Positions 18,544 to 28,855 of a stretch of 64,000 bases of DNA are shown here, piece after piece. The notes under the pieces are model-generated. The model made no database searches, was not told the DNA's origin, and saw only the letters and a program-made list of their open reading frames with translations. Each line of letters opens with the position of its first letter. Position 1 is the stretch's first letter. Position numbers and translations under genes: made by a program. Where the stretch lies: positions 62,001 to 126,000 of the forward strand of contig NZ_QZCS01000001.1 in assembly GCF_003594915.1 (NCBI RefSeq), written 5' to 3'. This stretch comes from Enterobacter chuandaensis (GTDB taxonomy: Bacteria; Pseudomonadota; Gammaproteobacteria; Enterobacterales; Enterobacteriaceae).

Positions 18544-18575
18544 ATGGCGCACTTTAACCAGAAAAGAGTGCGACC

Positions 18576-19577
18576 ATGATTGATACACGCCTGCCTTTAA
18601 CTGATATTCATCGTCACCTTGACGGTAACATTCGTGCCCAAACCATCCTCGATCTTGGCCGCCAGTTCAACTTAACGCTTCCCGCTCAGACGCTTGAATC
18701 GTTGATCCCACACGTACAGGTCACCTCCAATGAACCGGACCTGGTCAGCTTCCTGAGCAAGCTCGACTGGGGCGTGAAGATGCTGGCCTCGCTGGATGCC
18801 TGCCGCCGCGTGGCGTTTGAGAACATCGAAGATGCGGCCCGTAACGGCCTGCATTACGTCGAGCTGCGCTTCTCGCCGGGCTATATGGCGATGACCCACA
18901 GTCTGCCCGTTGCAGGCGTGGTGGAGGCCGTCATTGAAGGCGTCCGCGAAGGGTGTAAAACCTTCGACGTTCAGGCCCGCCTGATTGGCATTATGAGCCG
19001 CACGTTCGGCGAAGCCGCCTGCCTGCAGGAGCTGGAAGCGCTGCTGGCGCACCGCGATGCCATTACCGCCGTCGACCTCGCTGGCGATGAGCTGGGTTTC
19101 CCGGGCAGTCTGTTCCTCTCCCACTTCAACCGCGCGCGTGATGCCGGCTGGCATATCACCGTCCATGCGGGCGAAGCGGCGGGTCCGGAAAGCATCTGGC
19201 AGGCCATCCGTGAACTGGGCGCAGAGCGTATCGGCCACGGCGTGAAGGCGGTAGAAGATCGCGCCCTGATGGATTTCCTGGCGGAGCAGCGTATCGGCAT
19301 TGAGTCGTGCCTGACGTCCAACATTCAGACCAGCACTGTGGCATCGCTGGCCCAGCACCCGCTGAAAACCTTCCTTGAACACGGCGTGCTGGCCTCGCTG
19401 AACACGGACGACCCGGCGGTTCAGGGCGTGGATATCATCCATGAGTATAACGTCGCCGCACCGCAGGCGGGCCTGAGTCGCGAGCAGATCCGCCAGGCGC
19501 AGATCAACGGGCTGGAGATAGCCTTCCTGACGCCTGAAGAGAAGCAGGCGCTGCGGGATAAGGTGGCAACCGCGTAA
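18576..19577 (+). CDS. add: Adenosine deaminase
   Basis: A 333-residue zinc enzyme that converts adenosine and deoxyadenosine to inosine and deoxyinosine in purine salvage. Metal and catalytic residues are visible: DIHRHLDGN near residues 10-18, HAGEAAGPE near 197, GHGVKA near 220 and NTDDPAV near 278. Length and sequence match E. coli Add. It stands alone, with its own -10 element and a REP after it. Confidence 0.96.
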   Translation: MIDTRLPLTDIHRHLDGNIRAQTILDLGRQFNLTLPAQTLESLIPHVQVTSNEPDLVSFLSKLDWGVKMLASLDACRRVAFENIEDAARNGLHYVELRFSPGYMAMTHSLPVAGVVEAVIEGVREGCKTFDVQARLIGIMSRTFGEAACLQELEALLAHRDAITAVDLAGDELGFPGSLFLSHFNRARDAGWHITVHAGEAAGPESIWQAIRELGAERIGHGVKAVEDRALMDFLAEQRIGIESCLTSNIQTSTVASLAQHPLKTFLEHGVLASLNTDDPAVQGVDIIHEYNVAAPQAGLSREQIRQAQINGLEIAFLTPEEKQALRDKVATA

Positions 19578-19584
19578 ACCCTTT

Positions 19585-19612
19585 GCCGGGTGGCTTCTGC
19601 GCCTTACCCGGC
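19585..19612 (+). repeat. REP element
   Basis: GCCGGGTGGC...GCCTTACCCGGC lies between the converging genes add and ydgJ. It is a variant of the REP units at 14369 and 31092. Confidence 0.8.
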
Positions 19613-19621
19613 ATATAAAAA

Positions 19622-20662
19622 TTATGCCAGACAGAGCGTGGCGCGATGTTTGGCAGATTCAATTCCCAGCTCGATCAGCTCCATTATCTGAATCGCCTGG
19701 CTCGCCGGAACCGGATTCTCCCCCGTTCCGTTCAGCGCATCACGAATGGCCGCGTAGTAGGCCGGATAGTTACCCGGGATCGTTAACAGGGTTTCCTCAA
19801 CCAGCTCCTCACCTTCAACCCGCGACACGACGCCGTCTCGCATATCATAGCCCCAGTCCTCCTGCGGCAGACGTTCACCGTTTTTAAGACGGTCTTCCTG
19901 CGGATCGAGGCCAAACTTCACGTAGCTCCCGCGCGTGCCGTGAATAATATAGCGGGCAGACTCAGCGGCAGCGACCATCGTGCCGTGCAGCACAATCCGG
20001 CGCTGCGGGTAACTGAGCACCGCGTGGAAGTAATCGGTTGTCTGCGCCCCGGGCCTGAGCTGGGCCAGATCGACCGTCATGCTCACCGGCAGACCAAAAA
20101 GATTCACGGCCTGGTCCAGTAGATGCGGGGCTAAATCGTACCAGATACCACTGCCCGGACCGGCCTGCTCGCGCCAGCGGTTTCTCACCTGCGGACGGAA
20201 GCGGTCAAAGTGCGATTCAAAAAAAACGATCTCCCCTAGCGTGCCTTCACTGATTAGCGTTTTAACCGTCAGGAAGTCGCCGTCCCAGCGGCGGTTATGA
20301 AACACGGAAAGCAGTCTGCCGAGGCTTTTTGCCAGCGCGTCCAGTTCTCGCGCCTGTGACAACGTCACGGTGAAAGGTTTGTCGACAACGACGTGTTTAC
20401 CCGCCTCCAGCGCGGCTTTAGCCAGCGGGAAGTGCGTGTCGTTCGGGGTGGGAATCACGATTAAATCAATATTCGGATCGTTGAAGAGATGTTTCGGCTC
20501 AGAGACAACCGGCACAACGGGCCAGTCAGCGTGGACTTTGGCGGCGTCGCTGCTGGATACCGCCGCCAGCGCCATGCCGGGCGTGCCGGAGATGAGCGGC
20601 GCATGAAACGTTTTGCTCGCATACCCGTACCCTATCAGCCCGACGCGGATGTTATCATTCAT
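19622..20662 (-). CDS. ydgJ: Gfo/Idh/MocA-family oxidoreductase YdgJ
   Basis: A 346-residue NAD(P)-dependent dehydrogenase, the same length as E. coli YdgJ and very similar. The Rossmann nucleotide-binding loop is GLIGYGYASKTFHAP at the N terminus. The family's conserved lysine is in HVVVDKPFTVTL near residue 95, and GIWYDLAPHLLDQ lies in the substrate domain. A sugar or polyol derivative is the likely substrate, but none is established. The gene contains a perfect MatP-binding site (20356-20368). Confidence 0.92.
   Translation of the reverse strand: MNDNIRVGLIGYGYASKTFHAPLISGTPGMALAAVSSSDAAKVHADWPVVPVVSEPKHLFNDPNIDLIVIPTPNDTHFPLAKAALEAGKHVVVDKPFTVTLSQARELDALAKSLGRLLSVFHNRRWDGDFLTVKTLISEGTLGEIVFFESHFDRFRPQVRNRWREQAGPGSGIWYDLAPHLLDQAVNLFGLPVSMTVDLAQLRPGAQTTDYFHAVLSYPQRRIVLHGTMVAAAESARYIIHGTRGSYVKFGLDPQEDRLKNGERLPQEDWGYDMRDGVVSRVEGEELVEETLLTIPGNYPAYYAAIRDALNGTGENPVPASQAIQIMELIELGIESAKHRATLCLA
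20356..20368. other. matS, MatP-binding site of the Ter macrodomain
   Basis: GTGACAACGTCAC matches the matS consensus GTGACRNYGTCAC at all 13 positions. MatP bound to such sites organises the terminus macrodomain. It lies inside the ydgJ coding sequence, about 13 kb from Ter. I found no other perfect copy by eye. Confidence 0.85.
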
Positions 20663-20892
20663 CGTATGGTCCTCTTTTATGCGTTTCTTATTTCATACTG
20701 GCCAGTCTGGCATTCCCCTCATTAATAATGAGCCATCGAGCTTAAAATAGCAGGCTGTAGCGGTTATTTTTGTTACATAGTATTAACCTTCTGATTTTGA
20801 TTAAGGGAATCGTTCCCAAAGCGCTTGCCGTCGGAGAAACAGCGCTGTAACATTTGCGACCTGTATTTATGGATAAATTACAACAGCGAATC

Positions 20893-21030
20893 ATGGCATC
20901 AATTATTAATCGAATCATCGAATTAGCGGGATGGATTGTTCTTGGGGTTTCGGTCATTTTGCTCGGCGTCGCCAGCCATATTGATAACTACCAGCCGCCG
21001 GAGCCTGCTACGGTCGCCCAACCTAAGTAA
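20893..21030 (+). CDS. blr: Small membrane protein Blr
   Basis: A 45-residue protein with one transmembrane helix. E. coli Blr (41 residues) shares NR-IELxGWIVL-VSVILLGVASHIDNYQPPE. It localises with division proteins, and its loss raises beta-lactam sensitivity. The start is uncertain. ATG at 20893 gives MASIINRIIEL, four residues more than E. coli; an in-frame ATG at 20869 would add eight more; neither has a good ribosome-binding site. The E. coli start position corresponds to an ATT here. Confidence 0.85.
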   Translation: MASIINRIIELAGWIVLGVSVILLGVASHIDNYQPPEPATVAQPK

Positions 21031-21111
21031 CCGGTTACGGCCATAAAGAGTGACATAATGTGTCAGTTACGTATTGCCAGCCCTGGTGAACACGGTTAAC
21101 CTTCTCTTCCA

Positions 21112-21132
21112 GGCATCGCCAGCTGATGCCTG
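21112..21132 (+). terminator. Hairpin after blr
   Basis: AGGCATC and GATGCCT form a perfect seven-base stem about 80 bases after blr, without a clear T-run. Confidence 0.3.
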
Positions 21133-21266
21133 ATACTTTCAGCAAAGAAAACTCCTAATTTCGTTGCATTACCTGAGTGGGCTGTTTACGTCTTTATTAA
21201 TCCGTTTATTATTCGACCGAATTACCGTAACTGGTATTACTCACTTTTATATGGAAACTTATTAAT

Positions 21267-21482
21267 ATGACAGTTCAGGACTATTTATTAAAATTTCGCA
21301 AGATCAATTCGCTTGAGAGCCTGGAAAAACTGTTTGACCATCTGAATTACACCCTGTCGGATAATCAGGACATTATCAATATGTATCGCGCCGCGGATCA
21401 TCGCCGTGCGGAGCTGGTCTCCGGCGGACGCTTGTTCAACGTTGGGGAAGTGCCGAAGTCTGTCTGGCGTTACGTTTTATAA
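21267..21482 (+). CDS. cnu: Hha-family nucleoid modulator Cnu (YdgT)
   Basis: A 71-residue Hha/YmoA-type protein close to E. coli Cnu. It has no DNA-binding domain of its own; it binds H-NS and StpA and adjusts silencing, especially of horizontally acquired genes, and forms a complex at oriC. Conserved segments are [34 protein letters not shown] and PKSVWRYV. Confidence 0.95.
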   Translation: MTVQDYLLKFRKINSLESLEKLFDHLNYTLSDNQDIINMYRAADHRRAELVSGGRLFNVGEVPKSVWRYVL

Positions 21483-21568
21483 GAAAGTAGCCATCCGCGC
21501 GAAATGTTATATACTCTCCGCCCTGCAAACTGGCTGTAATACATTTCGCGCAGATAATGGGAGAGTTC

Positions 21569-22009
21569 ATGACCGCAACGCCTGGAGAACGCATTGGAGG
21601 CTGGTTAATCGCCCCGCTGGCATGGCTGCTGGTTGCCTTGTTAAGCGCATCACTTGCGCTGCTGCTTTATACCACCGCATTAATTACCCCTCACGCTATC
21701 CAGACGCTGATGTCGCAAAGCGTGCCGAATATTGCGATGTGGTTTCTGTCGTTCGTTTTCGCGATCGGGATGTGGTACTACACCCTGTGGCTGACTATCG
21801 CTTTCTTCAAACGCCGCAAAAGTGTGCCTAAGCACTACATTATCTGGCTGCTCGTTTCCGTTCTGCTGGCGGTTAAAGCGTTTGCATTCTCGCCGGTGTC
21901 TGATGCGCTTGCCGTGCGCCAGCTGCTTTTCCCGTTACTGGCCGCAGCGCTGCTGGTGCCCTATTTCAAGCGCTCAACGCGGGTGAAAAACACCTTCGTG
22001 AACCCGTAA
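21569..22009 (+). CDS. ydgK: Inner-membrane DUF2569 protein YdgK
   Basis: A 146-residue protein with four predicted membrane helices, similar to E. coli YdgK; the family has no assigned function. The start MTATPGERIGGWLIAPLAW follows GGGAGAG; an ATG four codons earlier lies within that ribosome-binding site. It lies just before the rsx operon but is separated by a terminator. Confidence 0.88.
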   Translation: MTATPGERIGGWLIAPLAWLLVALLSASLALLLYTTALITPHAIQTLMSQSVPNIAMWFLSFVFAIGMWYYTLWLTIAFFKRRKSVPKHYIIWLLVSVLLAVKAFAFSPVSDALAVRQLLFPLLAAALLVPYFKRSTRVKNTFVNP

Positions 22010-22030
22010 TAACCTTACAGATAACCTGTT

Positions 22031-22070
22031 GTCGCCTGCCCCGGTTTGTCCGATAATAGGCGGCTTTTTT
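22031..22070 (+). terminator. Terminator between ydgK and rsxA
   Basis: GTCGCCT and AGGCGGC pair (one G-U) around a long loop, followed by six Ts, 16 bases before rsxA. It partly insulates the rsx operon from ydgK. Confidence 0.6.
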
Positions 22071-22085
22071 ATTTCAGGCTAAATA

Positions 22086-22667
22086 ATGACCGATTACTTA
22101 CTGCTCTTTGTCGGCACTGTGCTGGTTAACAACTTCGTTCTGGTGAAGTTCCTTGGCCTGTGCCCGTTTATGGGCGTGTCCAAAAAGCTGGAAACGGCGA
22201 TGGGCATGGGGCTGGCGACGACCTTCGTCATGACGATGGCGTCCATCTGCGCGTGGTTGATTGATACCTGGATCCTCATCCCGCTGGGGTTAATCTATCT
22301 CCGTACGCTGGCATTTATTCTGGTCATTGCGGTTGTGGTGCAATTTACGGAAATGGTGGTGCGTAAAACCAGCCCGGCGCTCTATCGTCTGCTGGGTATC
22401 TTCCTGCCGCTTATCACCACCAACTGCGCGGTACTCGGCGTGGCGCTGCTGAACATCAACCTTGGCCATAACTTTATGCAGTCGGCGCTGTACGGTTTTT
22501 CCGCCGCCGTCGGTTTCTCCTTTGTTATGGTCCTGTTCGCGTCGATTCGCGAACGCCTGGCGGCAGCGGATATCCCTGCGCCATTTCGCGGTAATGCGAT
22601 TGCGCTGGTCACCGCGGGTTTAATGTCTCTGGCCTTTATGGGCTTTAGTGGTCTGGTGAAGTTGTAA
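22086..22667 (+). CDS. rsxA: Electron transport complex subunit RsxA
   Basis: A 193-residue membrane protein with six helices, the RnfA/NqrE-type subunit. It is the first gene of the six-gene rsx complex, which uses reduced pyridine nucleotide to return SoxR to its reduced, inactive state. The [13 protein letters not shown] segment near residue 22 holds a cysteine that, with one in [10 protein letters not shown] near residue 112, can hold the membrane-embedded [2Fe-2S] cluster described for Rnf/Nqr. Its stop overlaps the rsxB start. Confidence 0.95.
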   Translation: MTDYLLLFVGTVLVNNFVLVKFLGLCPFMGVSKKLETAMGMGLATTFVMTMASICAWLIDTWILIPLGLIYLRTLAFILVIAVVVQFTEMVVRKTSPALYRLLGIFLPLITTNCAVLGVALLNINLGHNFMQSALYGFSAAVGFSFVMVLFASIRERLAAADIPAPFRGNAIALVTAGLMSLAFMGFSGLVKL

Positions 22668-23245
22668 TGAATGCTATCTGGATTGCCATCGCCTCTATCA
22701 GCGTCCTGGGGTTGGCGTTTGGCCTTATCCTGGGTTACGCCTCCCGCCGTTTCGCGGTAGAGGACGATCCTGTTGTTGAAAAAATTGATGAGCTTTTGCC
22801 GCAAAGTCAGTGCGGACAGTGCGGCTACCCGGGCTGCCGCCCTTACGCTGAAGCGGTAGGCATCCAGGGTGAAAAAATTAACCGTTGCGCCCCCGGCGGC
22901 GAAGCGGTGATGCTGAAAATTGCCGCCCTGCTTAACGTTGATCCGCAGCCCATTGATGGCGATGCGGAAGTCCAGGAGCCGGTTCGCGCCCTCGCGGTGA
23001 TCGACGAGGCAAACTGCATCGGCTGCACCAAATGTATTCAGGCCTGCCCGGTTGACGCCATTGTCGGCGCGACCCGCGCCATGCACACCGTTGTGGCGGA
23101 TCTGTGCACCGGCTGCAACCTCTGCGTGGCCCCCTGCCCGACGCAATGTATTGAACTGCGCCCGGTTGAAACGACTACCGAAAGCTGGAAGTGGGATCTT
23201 CAAACTATTCCGGTTCGCAATATTCCTGTGGAACAACATGCTTAA
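22667..23245 (+). CDS. rsxB: Electron transport complex subunit RsxB
   Basis: A 192-residue iron-sulfur protein anchored by an N-terminal helix (about residues 5-25). Three cluster sites are visible: a four-cysteine motif in [16 protein letters not shown] near residue 47 with a later cysteine, and two ferredoxin motifs, [14 protein letters not shown] near 113 and [15 protein letters not shown] near 143. It passes electrons within the Rsx complex. The start overlaps the end of rsxA by one base (TAATG), and the end overlaps rsxC by eight bases. Confidence 0.95.
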   Translation: MNAIWIAIASISVLGLAFGLILGYASRRFAVEDDPVVEKIDELLPQSQCGQCGYPGCRPYAEAVGIQGEKINRCAPGGEAVMLKIAALLNVDPQPIDGDAEVQEPVRALAVIDEANCIGCTKCIQACPVDAIVGATRAMHTVVADLCTGCNLCVAPCPTQCIELRPVETTTESWKWDLQTIPVRNIPVEQHA

Positions 23246-25259
23246 GTTATTTTCTGCTTTCAGAAAAGAGAAGATTTGGGACTTTGACGGCGGTATCCAT
23301 CCGCCAGAGATGAAAACCCAGTCCAACGGCACGCCGCTGCGTCAAATTCCGCTGGCGACGCGTTACGTCATGCCGCTCAAGCAGCATATTGGCGCTGAGG
23401 GCGAGCTGTGCGTGAAAGAAGGCGATACGGTGCTGCGTGGCCAGCCGCTGACCTTTGGACGCGGACGTATGCTGCCGGTGCACGCCCCGACCTCCGGAAA
23501 AGTGGTGGCGATTGCCCCTCATACGGTGGCGCATCCATCCGCGCTGTCGGAACTGAGCGTGATTATTGAAGCCGACGGCGAAGATCGCTGGATCGACCGT
23601 GACGGCTGGAGCGACTACCGCAGCCAGAGCCGCGACGCGCTTATCGAACGTATTCATCAGTTCGGCGTTGCCGGGCTGGGCGGCGCGGGCTTCCCGACCG
23701 GCGCCAAGCTGAGCGGTGGTGGCGATAAGATTCAGACGCTAATTATCAATGCCGCCGAGTGCGAGCCGTATATCACCGCTGACGATCGTCTGATGCAGGA
23801 TTGCGCCGCCCAGGTGGTGGAAGGCATTCGCATCCTCGCGCACATCTTACAGCCGCGAGAAGTGCTGATTGGTATCGAAGACAATAAACCGCAGGCTATC
23901 TCGATGCTGCGCGCCGTGCTGGCCGGTAGCCATGATATCGCCCTGCGCGTTATTCCCACCAAGTACCCCTCTGGCGGCGCAAAACAGCTGACGCAAATCC
24001 TCACCGGAAAGCAAGTGCCACACGGCGGACGCTCGTCGGATATCGGCGTGCTGATGCAAAATGTCGGTACCGCTTACGCGGTGAAACGTGCAGTGATTGA
24101 CGGCGAGCCGTTGACCGAGCGCGTGGTCACGTTGACCGGTGGGTCAGTTTCTCGTCCGGGTAACGTCTGGGCGCGCCTCGGCACACCGGTGCGCCATCTG
24201 CTGGAACAGGCTGAGTTTTGCCCGGCCAGCGATCAGATGGTGATCATGGGCGGCCCGCTGATGGGCTTTACCCTGCCGTGGCTCGATGTCCCGGTGGTGA
24301 AAATCACCAACTGTCTGCTCGCCCCTTCCCCAACCGAAATGGGGGAAGAACAGGAAGAGAAAGGCTGCATTCGCTGTAGCGCCTGTGCCGATGCCTGCCC
24401 GGCGGACCTGCTTCCGCAGCAACTGTACTGGTACAGCAAAGGCCAGCTGCACGACAAAGCCAAAGCCCATAATCTGGCCGACTGCATTGAATGCGGCGCC
24501 TGCGCCTGGGTTTGCCCAAGCAATATTCCGCTGGTGCAGTATTTCCGCCAGGAGAAGGCCGAGATTTATGCCATCTCCATGGAAGAAAAACGTGCAGCAG
24601 AAGCCAAAGCGCGCTTTGAAGCACGTCAGGCGCGACTGGAACGCGAAAAAATCGCCCGTCAGGAACGCCATAAACAGGCTGCGGTTCAGCCTGGCGAAAA
24701 AGATCAGGATGCGATTAACGCCGCACTGGCGCGCGTTCGTGAGAAGAAAGCGAATGCCGCCCAGACGGTGGTGATCCAGGCCGGTGATAAACCGGATAAC
24801 AGCGAAGCGATTGCCGCCCGCGAAGCGCGTAAGGCTGCGGCTCGCGCCCGTCAGGCGGAAAAAGCGCCAGCGGCGCAGCCGGAAGCTGGAATCGATCCAC
24901 GCAAAGCTGCCGTCGAAGCGGCCATTGCCCGTGCCAAAGCCCGCAAGGCCGGGGAGCAGCCAGTGGTGGTTGAACAGGAAACGGTTGACCCGCGTAAAGC
25001 CGCCGTTGAAGCGGCGATTGCCCGCGCCAAAGCGCGCAAAGCAGCTCAGCAAGCGCCAGCCGCAGAACCTGAAGCACCGGTTGACCCACGCAAAGCCGCC
25101 GTCGAAGCGGCGATTGCCCGCGCCAAAGCGCGCAAAGCAGCACAGCAGGAAGAGCAACCGCAGGCCGCAAACGATGACCCGCGCAAGGCCGCCGTCGCAG
25201 CCGCGATTGCGCGCGTTCAGGCGAAGAAAGCCGCACAGCAAGCCGTAAACGAGGATTAA
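23238..25259 (+). CDS. rsxC: Electron transport complex subunit RsxC
   Basis: A 673-residue peripheral subunit that binds NADH and FMN. The flavin/NADH region includes [13 protein letters not shown] near residue 140 and [14 protein letters not shown]. Two [4Fe-4S] motifs follow, [15 protein letters not shown] near residue 378 and [14 protein letters not shown] near 417. The C-terminal 120 residues are a lysine/arginine/alanine-rich repeat with four copies of the [19 protein letters not shown] type. The start at 23238 ([10 protein letters not shown]) matches E. coli and overlaps rsxB. Confidence 0.95.
   Translation: MLKLFSAFRKEKIWDFDGGIHPPEMKTQSNGTPLRQIPLATRYVMPLKQHIGAEGELCVKEGDTVLRGQPLTFGRGRMLPVHAPTSGKVVAIAPHTVAHPSALSELSVIIEADGEDRWIDRDGWSDYRSQSRDALIERIHQFGVAGLGGAGFPTGAKLSGGGDKIQTLIINAAECEPYITADDRLMQDCAAQVVEGIRILAHILQPREVLIGIEDNKPQAISMLRAVLAGSHDIALRVIPTKYPSGGAKQLTQILTGKQVPHGGRSSDIGVLMQNVGTAYAVKRAVIDGEPLTERVVTLTGGSVSRPGNVWARLGTPVRHLLEQAEFCPASDQMVIMGGPLMGFTLPWLDVPVVKITNCLLAPSPTEMGEEQEEKGCIRCSACADACPADLLPQQLYWYSKGQLHDKAKAHNLADCIECGACAWVCPSNIPLVQYFRQEKAEIYAISMEEKRAAEAKARFEARQARLEREKIARQERHKQAAVQPGEKDQDAINAALARVREKKANAAQTVVIQAGDKPDNSEAIAAREARKAAARARQAEKAPAAQPEAGIDPRKAAVEAAIARAKARKAGEQPVVVEQETVDPRKAAVEAAIARAKARKAAQQAPAAEPEAPVDPRKAAVEAAIARAKARKAAQQEEQPQAANDDPRKAAVAAAIARVQAKKAAQQAVNED
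24894..25259 (+). repeat. In-frame tandem repeat at the 3' end of rsxC
   Basis: Four repeats begin at about 24894, 24987, 25083 and 25176, with periods of 93, 96 and 93 bases. Each encodes a basic, alanine-rich helix starting DPRKAAV. Copy number varies between enterobacteria, so the tract is prone to slippage or recombination. Confidence 0.9.
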
Positions 25260-26312
25260 ATGGTTTTCAGAATCGCAAGTTCCCCTTACACCCATAACCA
25301 GCGCCAGACCTCGCGCATTATGATGCTGGTCTGCCTGGCCGCACTGCCGGGTATTGCCGTTCAGTGCTGGTTTTTCGGCTGGGGAACCCTGTTCCAGATT
25401 GTCCTGGGTTGCGCCAGCGCCGTCGCGGCGGAAGCCCTCGTGCTGAAGCTGCGCAAGATGGCGGTTTCCCGCATCCTGGCTGATAACTCCGCGCTGCTGA
25501 CCGGCCTGTTGCTGGCCATCAGTATCCCGCCGTTTGCCCCGTGGTGGATGGTGCTTCTTGGCACCGTTTTTGCCGTAATTATTGCTAAACAACTGTATGG
25601 CGGGCTGGGTCATAATCCGTTTAACCCGGCCATGATCGGCTACGTGGTGCTGCTGATCTCCTTCCCGGTGCAGATGACCAGCTGGCTGCCACCCCACGAG
25701 ATTGCAGCCACGGTTCCGGGCTTTATGGATGCCCTGCACGTTATCTTTACCGGCCATACGGCGCTCGGCGCGGATATGAACGCCCTGCGCATGGGCGTGG
25801 ACGGTATCAGCCAGGCGACGCCGCTCGATACCTTTAAAACGTCCCTGCACGCCGGGCACAGCGTTGAGCAGATCATGAAATCCGCGATCTACAGCGGCAT
25901 GCTGGCGGGTGCAGGCTGGCAGTGGGTCAACCTGGCGTACCTGCTGGGCGGCCTGTTCCTGCTGCAGCAGAAGGCCATTCGCTGGCATATTCCGGTCAGC
26001 TTCCTCGTGACGCTGGCGGTCTGCGCCTCGCTGGGCTGGATCTTCTCTCCTGAATCACTGGCCAGCCCACAGATGCACTTGCTCTCCGGCGCGACCATGT
26101 TAGGCGCATTCTTTATCCTGACGGATCCGGTGACGGCGTCCACCACCAACCGCGGCCGCCTGATCTTCGGCGCGCTGGCGGGGTTGCTGGTATGGCTCAT
26201 TCGCAGCTTCGGTGGCTATCCGGACGGCGTGGCATTTGCCGTCCTGCTCGCCAACATTACCGTTCCGCTCATCGACTACTACACGCGCCCGCGCGTGTAC
26301 GGCCATCGCTAA
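25260..26312 (+). CDS. rsxD: Electron transport complex subunit RsxD
   Basis: A 350-residue membrane subunit (RnfD/NqrB type) with about ten helices. Covalent FMN attachment is expected at the threonine of the SGAT motif seen in [12 protein letters not shown] near residue 187 of the mature alignment region. Conserved [19 protein letters not shown] lies near residue 119. It starts immediately after the rsxC stop. Confidence 0.94.
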   Translation: MVFRIASSPYTHNQRQTSRIMMLVCLAALPGIAVQCWFFGWGTLFQIVLGCASAVAAEALVLKLRKMAVSRILADNSALLTGLLLAISIPPFAPWWMVLLGTVFAVIIAKQLYGGLGHNPFNPAMIGYVVLLISFPVQMTSWLPPHEIAATVPGFMDALHVIFTGHTALGADMNALRMGVDGISQATPLDTFKTSLHAGHSVEQIMKSAIYSGMLAGAGWQWVNLAYLLGGLFLLQQKAIRWHIPVSFLVTLAVCASLGWIFSPESLASPQMHLLSGATMLGAFFILTDPVTASTTNRGRLIFGALAGLLVWLIRSFGGYPDGVAFAVLLANITVPLIDYYTRPRVYGHR

Positions 26313-26322
26313 GGGTTTCGCC

Positions 26323-26943
26323 ATGTTAAAAACGATGCAAAAACACGGCGTCACGCTGGCTGTCTTCGCCGCAGTCCTGACGGGGCTGACGGCCCTGGTC
26401 AATGCGTTGACCAAAACGACCATTGAGGAACAGGCCTCAAAGCAGCAAAAGGCGCTGTTCGACCAGGTGATCCCGTCCGATTTCTACGATAATGACCTGC
26501 AAAAAAGCTGCTTTGTGGTAGACGCGCCTCAGCTTGGGAAAGGCACGCACCGTATCTTTATCGCCCGCAAAGGGGATAAACAAGTAGGCGCAGTGATGGA
26601 AGCGACGGCGCCCGACGGCTATTCCGGCGCTATTCAACTGCTTGTCGGCAGCGATTTCACCGGCACGATACTGGGCACACGCGTGACGGAACACCATGAG
26701 ACGCCGGGTCTTGGCGATAAAATTGAAACCCGGCTGAGCGACTGGATTTTGCACTTTGCCGGTAAAGTTATCCACGGCGAAGATGACACCGCGTTTGCAG
26801 TGAAGAAAGATGGCGGCGAGTTCGACCAGTTCACCGGCGCAACCATCACGCCGCGCGCCGTGGTGAACGCCGTAAAACGAGCCGGGCTGTATGCTGAAAC
26901 GCTGCCCGCGCAAATCAACAATCTTCCGGCCTGTGAGGAGTAA
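26323..26943 (+). CDS. rsxG: Electron transport complex subunit RsxG
   Basis: A 206-residue subunit with one N-terminal membrane helix and a periplasmic FMN-binding domain. The covalent flavin site is the second threonine of TGAT in [19 protein letters not shown] near residue 175. Other conserved parts are [17 protein letters not shown] and [15 protein letters not shown]. The start at [13 protein letters not shown] fits E. coli; a longer frame upstream overlaps rsxD. Confidence 0.94.
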   Translation: MLKTMQKHGVTLAVFAAVLTGLTALVNALTKTTIEEQASKQQKALFDQVIPSDFYDNDLQKSCFVVDAPQLGKGTHRIFIARKGDKQVGAVMEATAPDGYSGAIQLLVGSDFTGTILGTRVTEHHETPGLGDKIETRLSDWILHFAGKVIHGEDDTAFAVKKDGGEFDQFTGATITPRAVVNAVKRAGLYAETLPAQINNLPACEE

Positions 26944-26945
26944 TC

Positions 26946-27632
26946 ATGAGCCAGGTTAAAGAGGTTATTGTCCAGGGGCTGTGGAAGAACAACTCCGCGC
27001 TGGTACAGCTGCTGGGGCTCTGTCCACTGCTGGCGGTGACATCTACCGCTACCAACGCGCTCGGGCTGGGCCTGGCGACCACGCTGGTGCTGACCCTGAC
27101 CAACTTCTCTATTTCCGTTTTGCGCCGCTGGACGCCGTCGGAAATCCGTATTCCGATTTACGTGATGATCATCGCGTCGGTGGTAAGCGTGGTGCAAATG
27201 CTGATTAACGCTTACGCGTTCGGGTTGTATCAGTCGCTTGGCATCTTTATTCCGCTTATCGTCACCAACTGTATCGTCGTTGGCCGCGCTGAGGCGTTCG
27301 CGGTAAAAAACAGCCCGGCCATGTCGGCGCTGGATGGTTTTTCCATCGGTATGGGCGCGACTGCCGCCATGTTCGTCCTCGGATCCCTGCGTGAAATTCT
27401 GGGCAACGGGACGCTTTTCGATGGCGCTGATGCGCTGCTGGGCGGCTGGGCCAAAGTGCTGCGTATAGAAGTGTTTCACACCGATACGCCATTCCTGCTG
27501 GCGATGCTGCCGCCTGGTGCATTTATTGGCCTGGGCATGATGCTGGCGGTAAAATACCTGATTGATGAGAAACGTAAGCGCCGCGCGGCTGAGCGCAGCG
27601 TTCCGGAAGGGACACCTGAGAAGGCTTCATGA
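26946..27632 (+). CDS. rsxE: Electron transport complex subunit RsxE
   Basis: A 228-residue membrane subunit of RnfE/NqrD type, homologous to RsxA, with six helices. The paired cysteine segments are [19 protein letters not shown] near residue 26 and [15 protein letters not shown] near residue 108. It is two bases after rsxG, and its stop overlaps the nth start (ATGA). Confidence 0.95.
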   Translation: MSQVKEVIVQGLWKNNSALVQLLGLCPLLAVTSTATNALGLGLATTLVLTLTNFSISVLRRWTPSEIRIPIYVMIIASVVSVVQMLINAYAFGLYQSLGIFIPLIVTNCIVVGRAEAFAVKNSPAMSALDGFSIGMGATAAMFVLGSLREILGNGTLFDGADALLGGWAKVLRIEVFHTDTPFLLAMLPPGAFIGLGMMLAVKYLIDEKRKRRAAERSVPEGTPEKAS

Positions 27633-28264
27633 ATAAAGAAAAGCGCATTGCGATCCTGACCCGTCTGCGGGACGAGAACCCGCACCCGACGACGGAGCTG
27701 AATTTTACCTCCCCGTTTGAGCTGCTGATCGCCGTGCTGCTCTCTGCGCAGGCGACCGATGTGAGCGTCAATAAAGCCACCGCCCTGCTCTATCCGGTCG
27801 CCAATACGCCAAAGGCGATGCTGGAACTGGGCGTGGAGGGCGTAAAATCCTATATAAAAACCATCGGCCTGTTTAACAGCAAAGCGGAGAACGTGATTAA
27901 GACCTGCCGGATCCTGCTGGAACAGCACGGAGGCGAAGTGCCGGAAGATCGCGCCGCGCTGGAAGCCTTGCCGGGCGTGGGGCGTAAAACGGCTAACGTC
28001 GTGCTCAATACCGCGTTTGGCTGGCCGACCATCGCCGTGGATACGCATATTTTCCGCGTCTCTAACCGGACCAACTTCGCACCGGGTAAAAATGTCGAGC
28101 AGGTCGAAGAGAAGCTGCTGAAAGTGGTTCCCGCCGAATTCAAGGTTGACTGCCATCACTGGCTGATTCTGCACGGGCGTTATACCTGCATTGCCCGCAA
28201 GCCTCGCTGTGGCTCATGCATTATTGAAGATCTCTGCGAATACAAAGAAAAAGTCTATCCCTGA
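27629..28264 (+). CDS. nth: Endonuclease III
   Basis: A 211-residue bifunctional DNA glycosylase/AP lyase that removes oxidised pyrimidines in base-excision repair. The helix-hairpin-helix [18 protein letters not shown] carries the catalytic lysine (near residue 120), and the catalytic aspartate is in [10 protein letters not shown] (near 138). Four C-terminal cysteines in [17 protein letters not shown] ligate a [4Fe-4S] cluster. The start overlaps the rsxE stop by four bases, so it is translated with the rsx operon. Confidence 0.97.
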   Translation: MNKEKRIAILTRLRDENPHPTTELNFTSPFELLIAVLLSAQATDVSVNKATALLYPVANTPKAMLELGVEGVKSYIKTIGLFNSKAENVIKTCRILLEQHGGEVPEDRAALEALPGVGRKTANVVLNTAFGWPTIAVDTHIFRVSNRTNFAPGKNVEQVEEKLLKVVPAEFKVDCHHWLILHGRYTCIARKPRCGSCIIEDLCEYKEKVYP

Positions 28265-28280
28265 TCGTCACATTCCCGTG

Positions 28281-28314
28281 CCAAAAGAAGGGCTACCGTT
28301 CGTTCTTCTTTTGG
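28281..28314 (+). terminator. Terminator-like hairpin after nth
   Basis: CCAAAAGAAG (28281-28290) and CTTCTTTTGG (28305-28314) form a perfect ten-base stem with a 14-base loop, 16 bases after nth. The following T-run is weak. Confidence 0.6.
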
Positions 28315-28702
28315 CCGTTATTTGTTCGTCCTTCGCTTCTCCCGGCTTGCCACTTGTTCGGCTGTTTAACGCTCAAACAGGTTAATACTTTTTTCATAGC
28401 CAAAAATTTCTATATATCTGTGACCGCGATCACCCTGATAACTTCATGTTGTTTTTTTGTTGTCAAAATCGGCCTAAACCCTTTGTCTGCCAAGATACTT
28501 CCTCTCCATTGCCGAAGATAAGACCAGCTATTTTTCAGAATATGGGCTATATCACTGCTCAAAGCGGCAAATAGCAGAACATATCGCCACAAGCCGTTCG
28601 GGATGGGTAGTTACCAGTCGAAAAAACTACCTTTACGCATCGTATAAAATTTAACGCTGAATAACATTTGCCCGAGCCGACGATTATACCGCACCAGATA
28701 TA

Positions 28703-28719
28703 TGTAACAGATTATTACA
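28703..28719. promoter_or_regulatory. Possible OmpR-type site upstream of dtpA
   Basis: TGTAACAGATTATTACA is symmetric (TGTAA/TTACA) and resembles OmpR-bound sequences. dtpA (tppB) is OmpR-dependent in E. coli and Salmonella. It lies 137 bases before the start codon; the assignment is tentative. Confidence 0.3.
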
Positions 28720-28855
28720 AACGTATTGCCAGACGGGGCAGGATAGTGAACATTACCCGCCGTTTCTCCTCCCAATATAACTATAAGGCGTATGGACTAC
28801 GGCCATCACGCTATGAACACCCCCGTTAATATGGGATGTAAAAAAAGAGGTATAT

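Larger units (their letters stand above)
28265..28855. other. Long leader and promoter region of dtpA
   Basis: These 591 bases hold the rsx-nth terminator hairpin, an AT-rich stretch, a TGTAA/TTACA symmetric site at 28703-28719, and the dtpA leader with the Shine-Dalgarno AAAAAGAGG. I see no convincing gene. A small reverse-strand ORF at 28410-28592 has no recognisable product. Confidence 0.6.
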
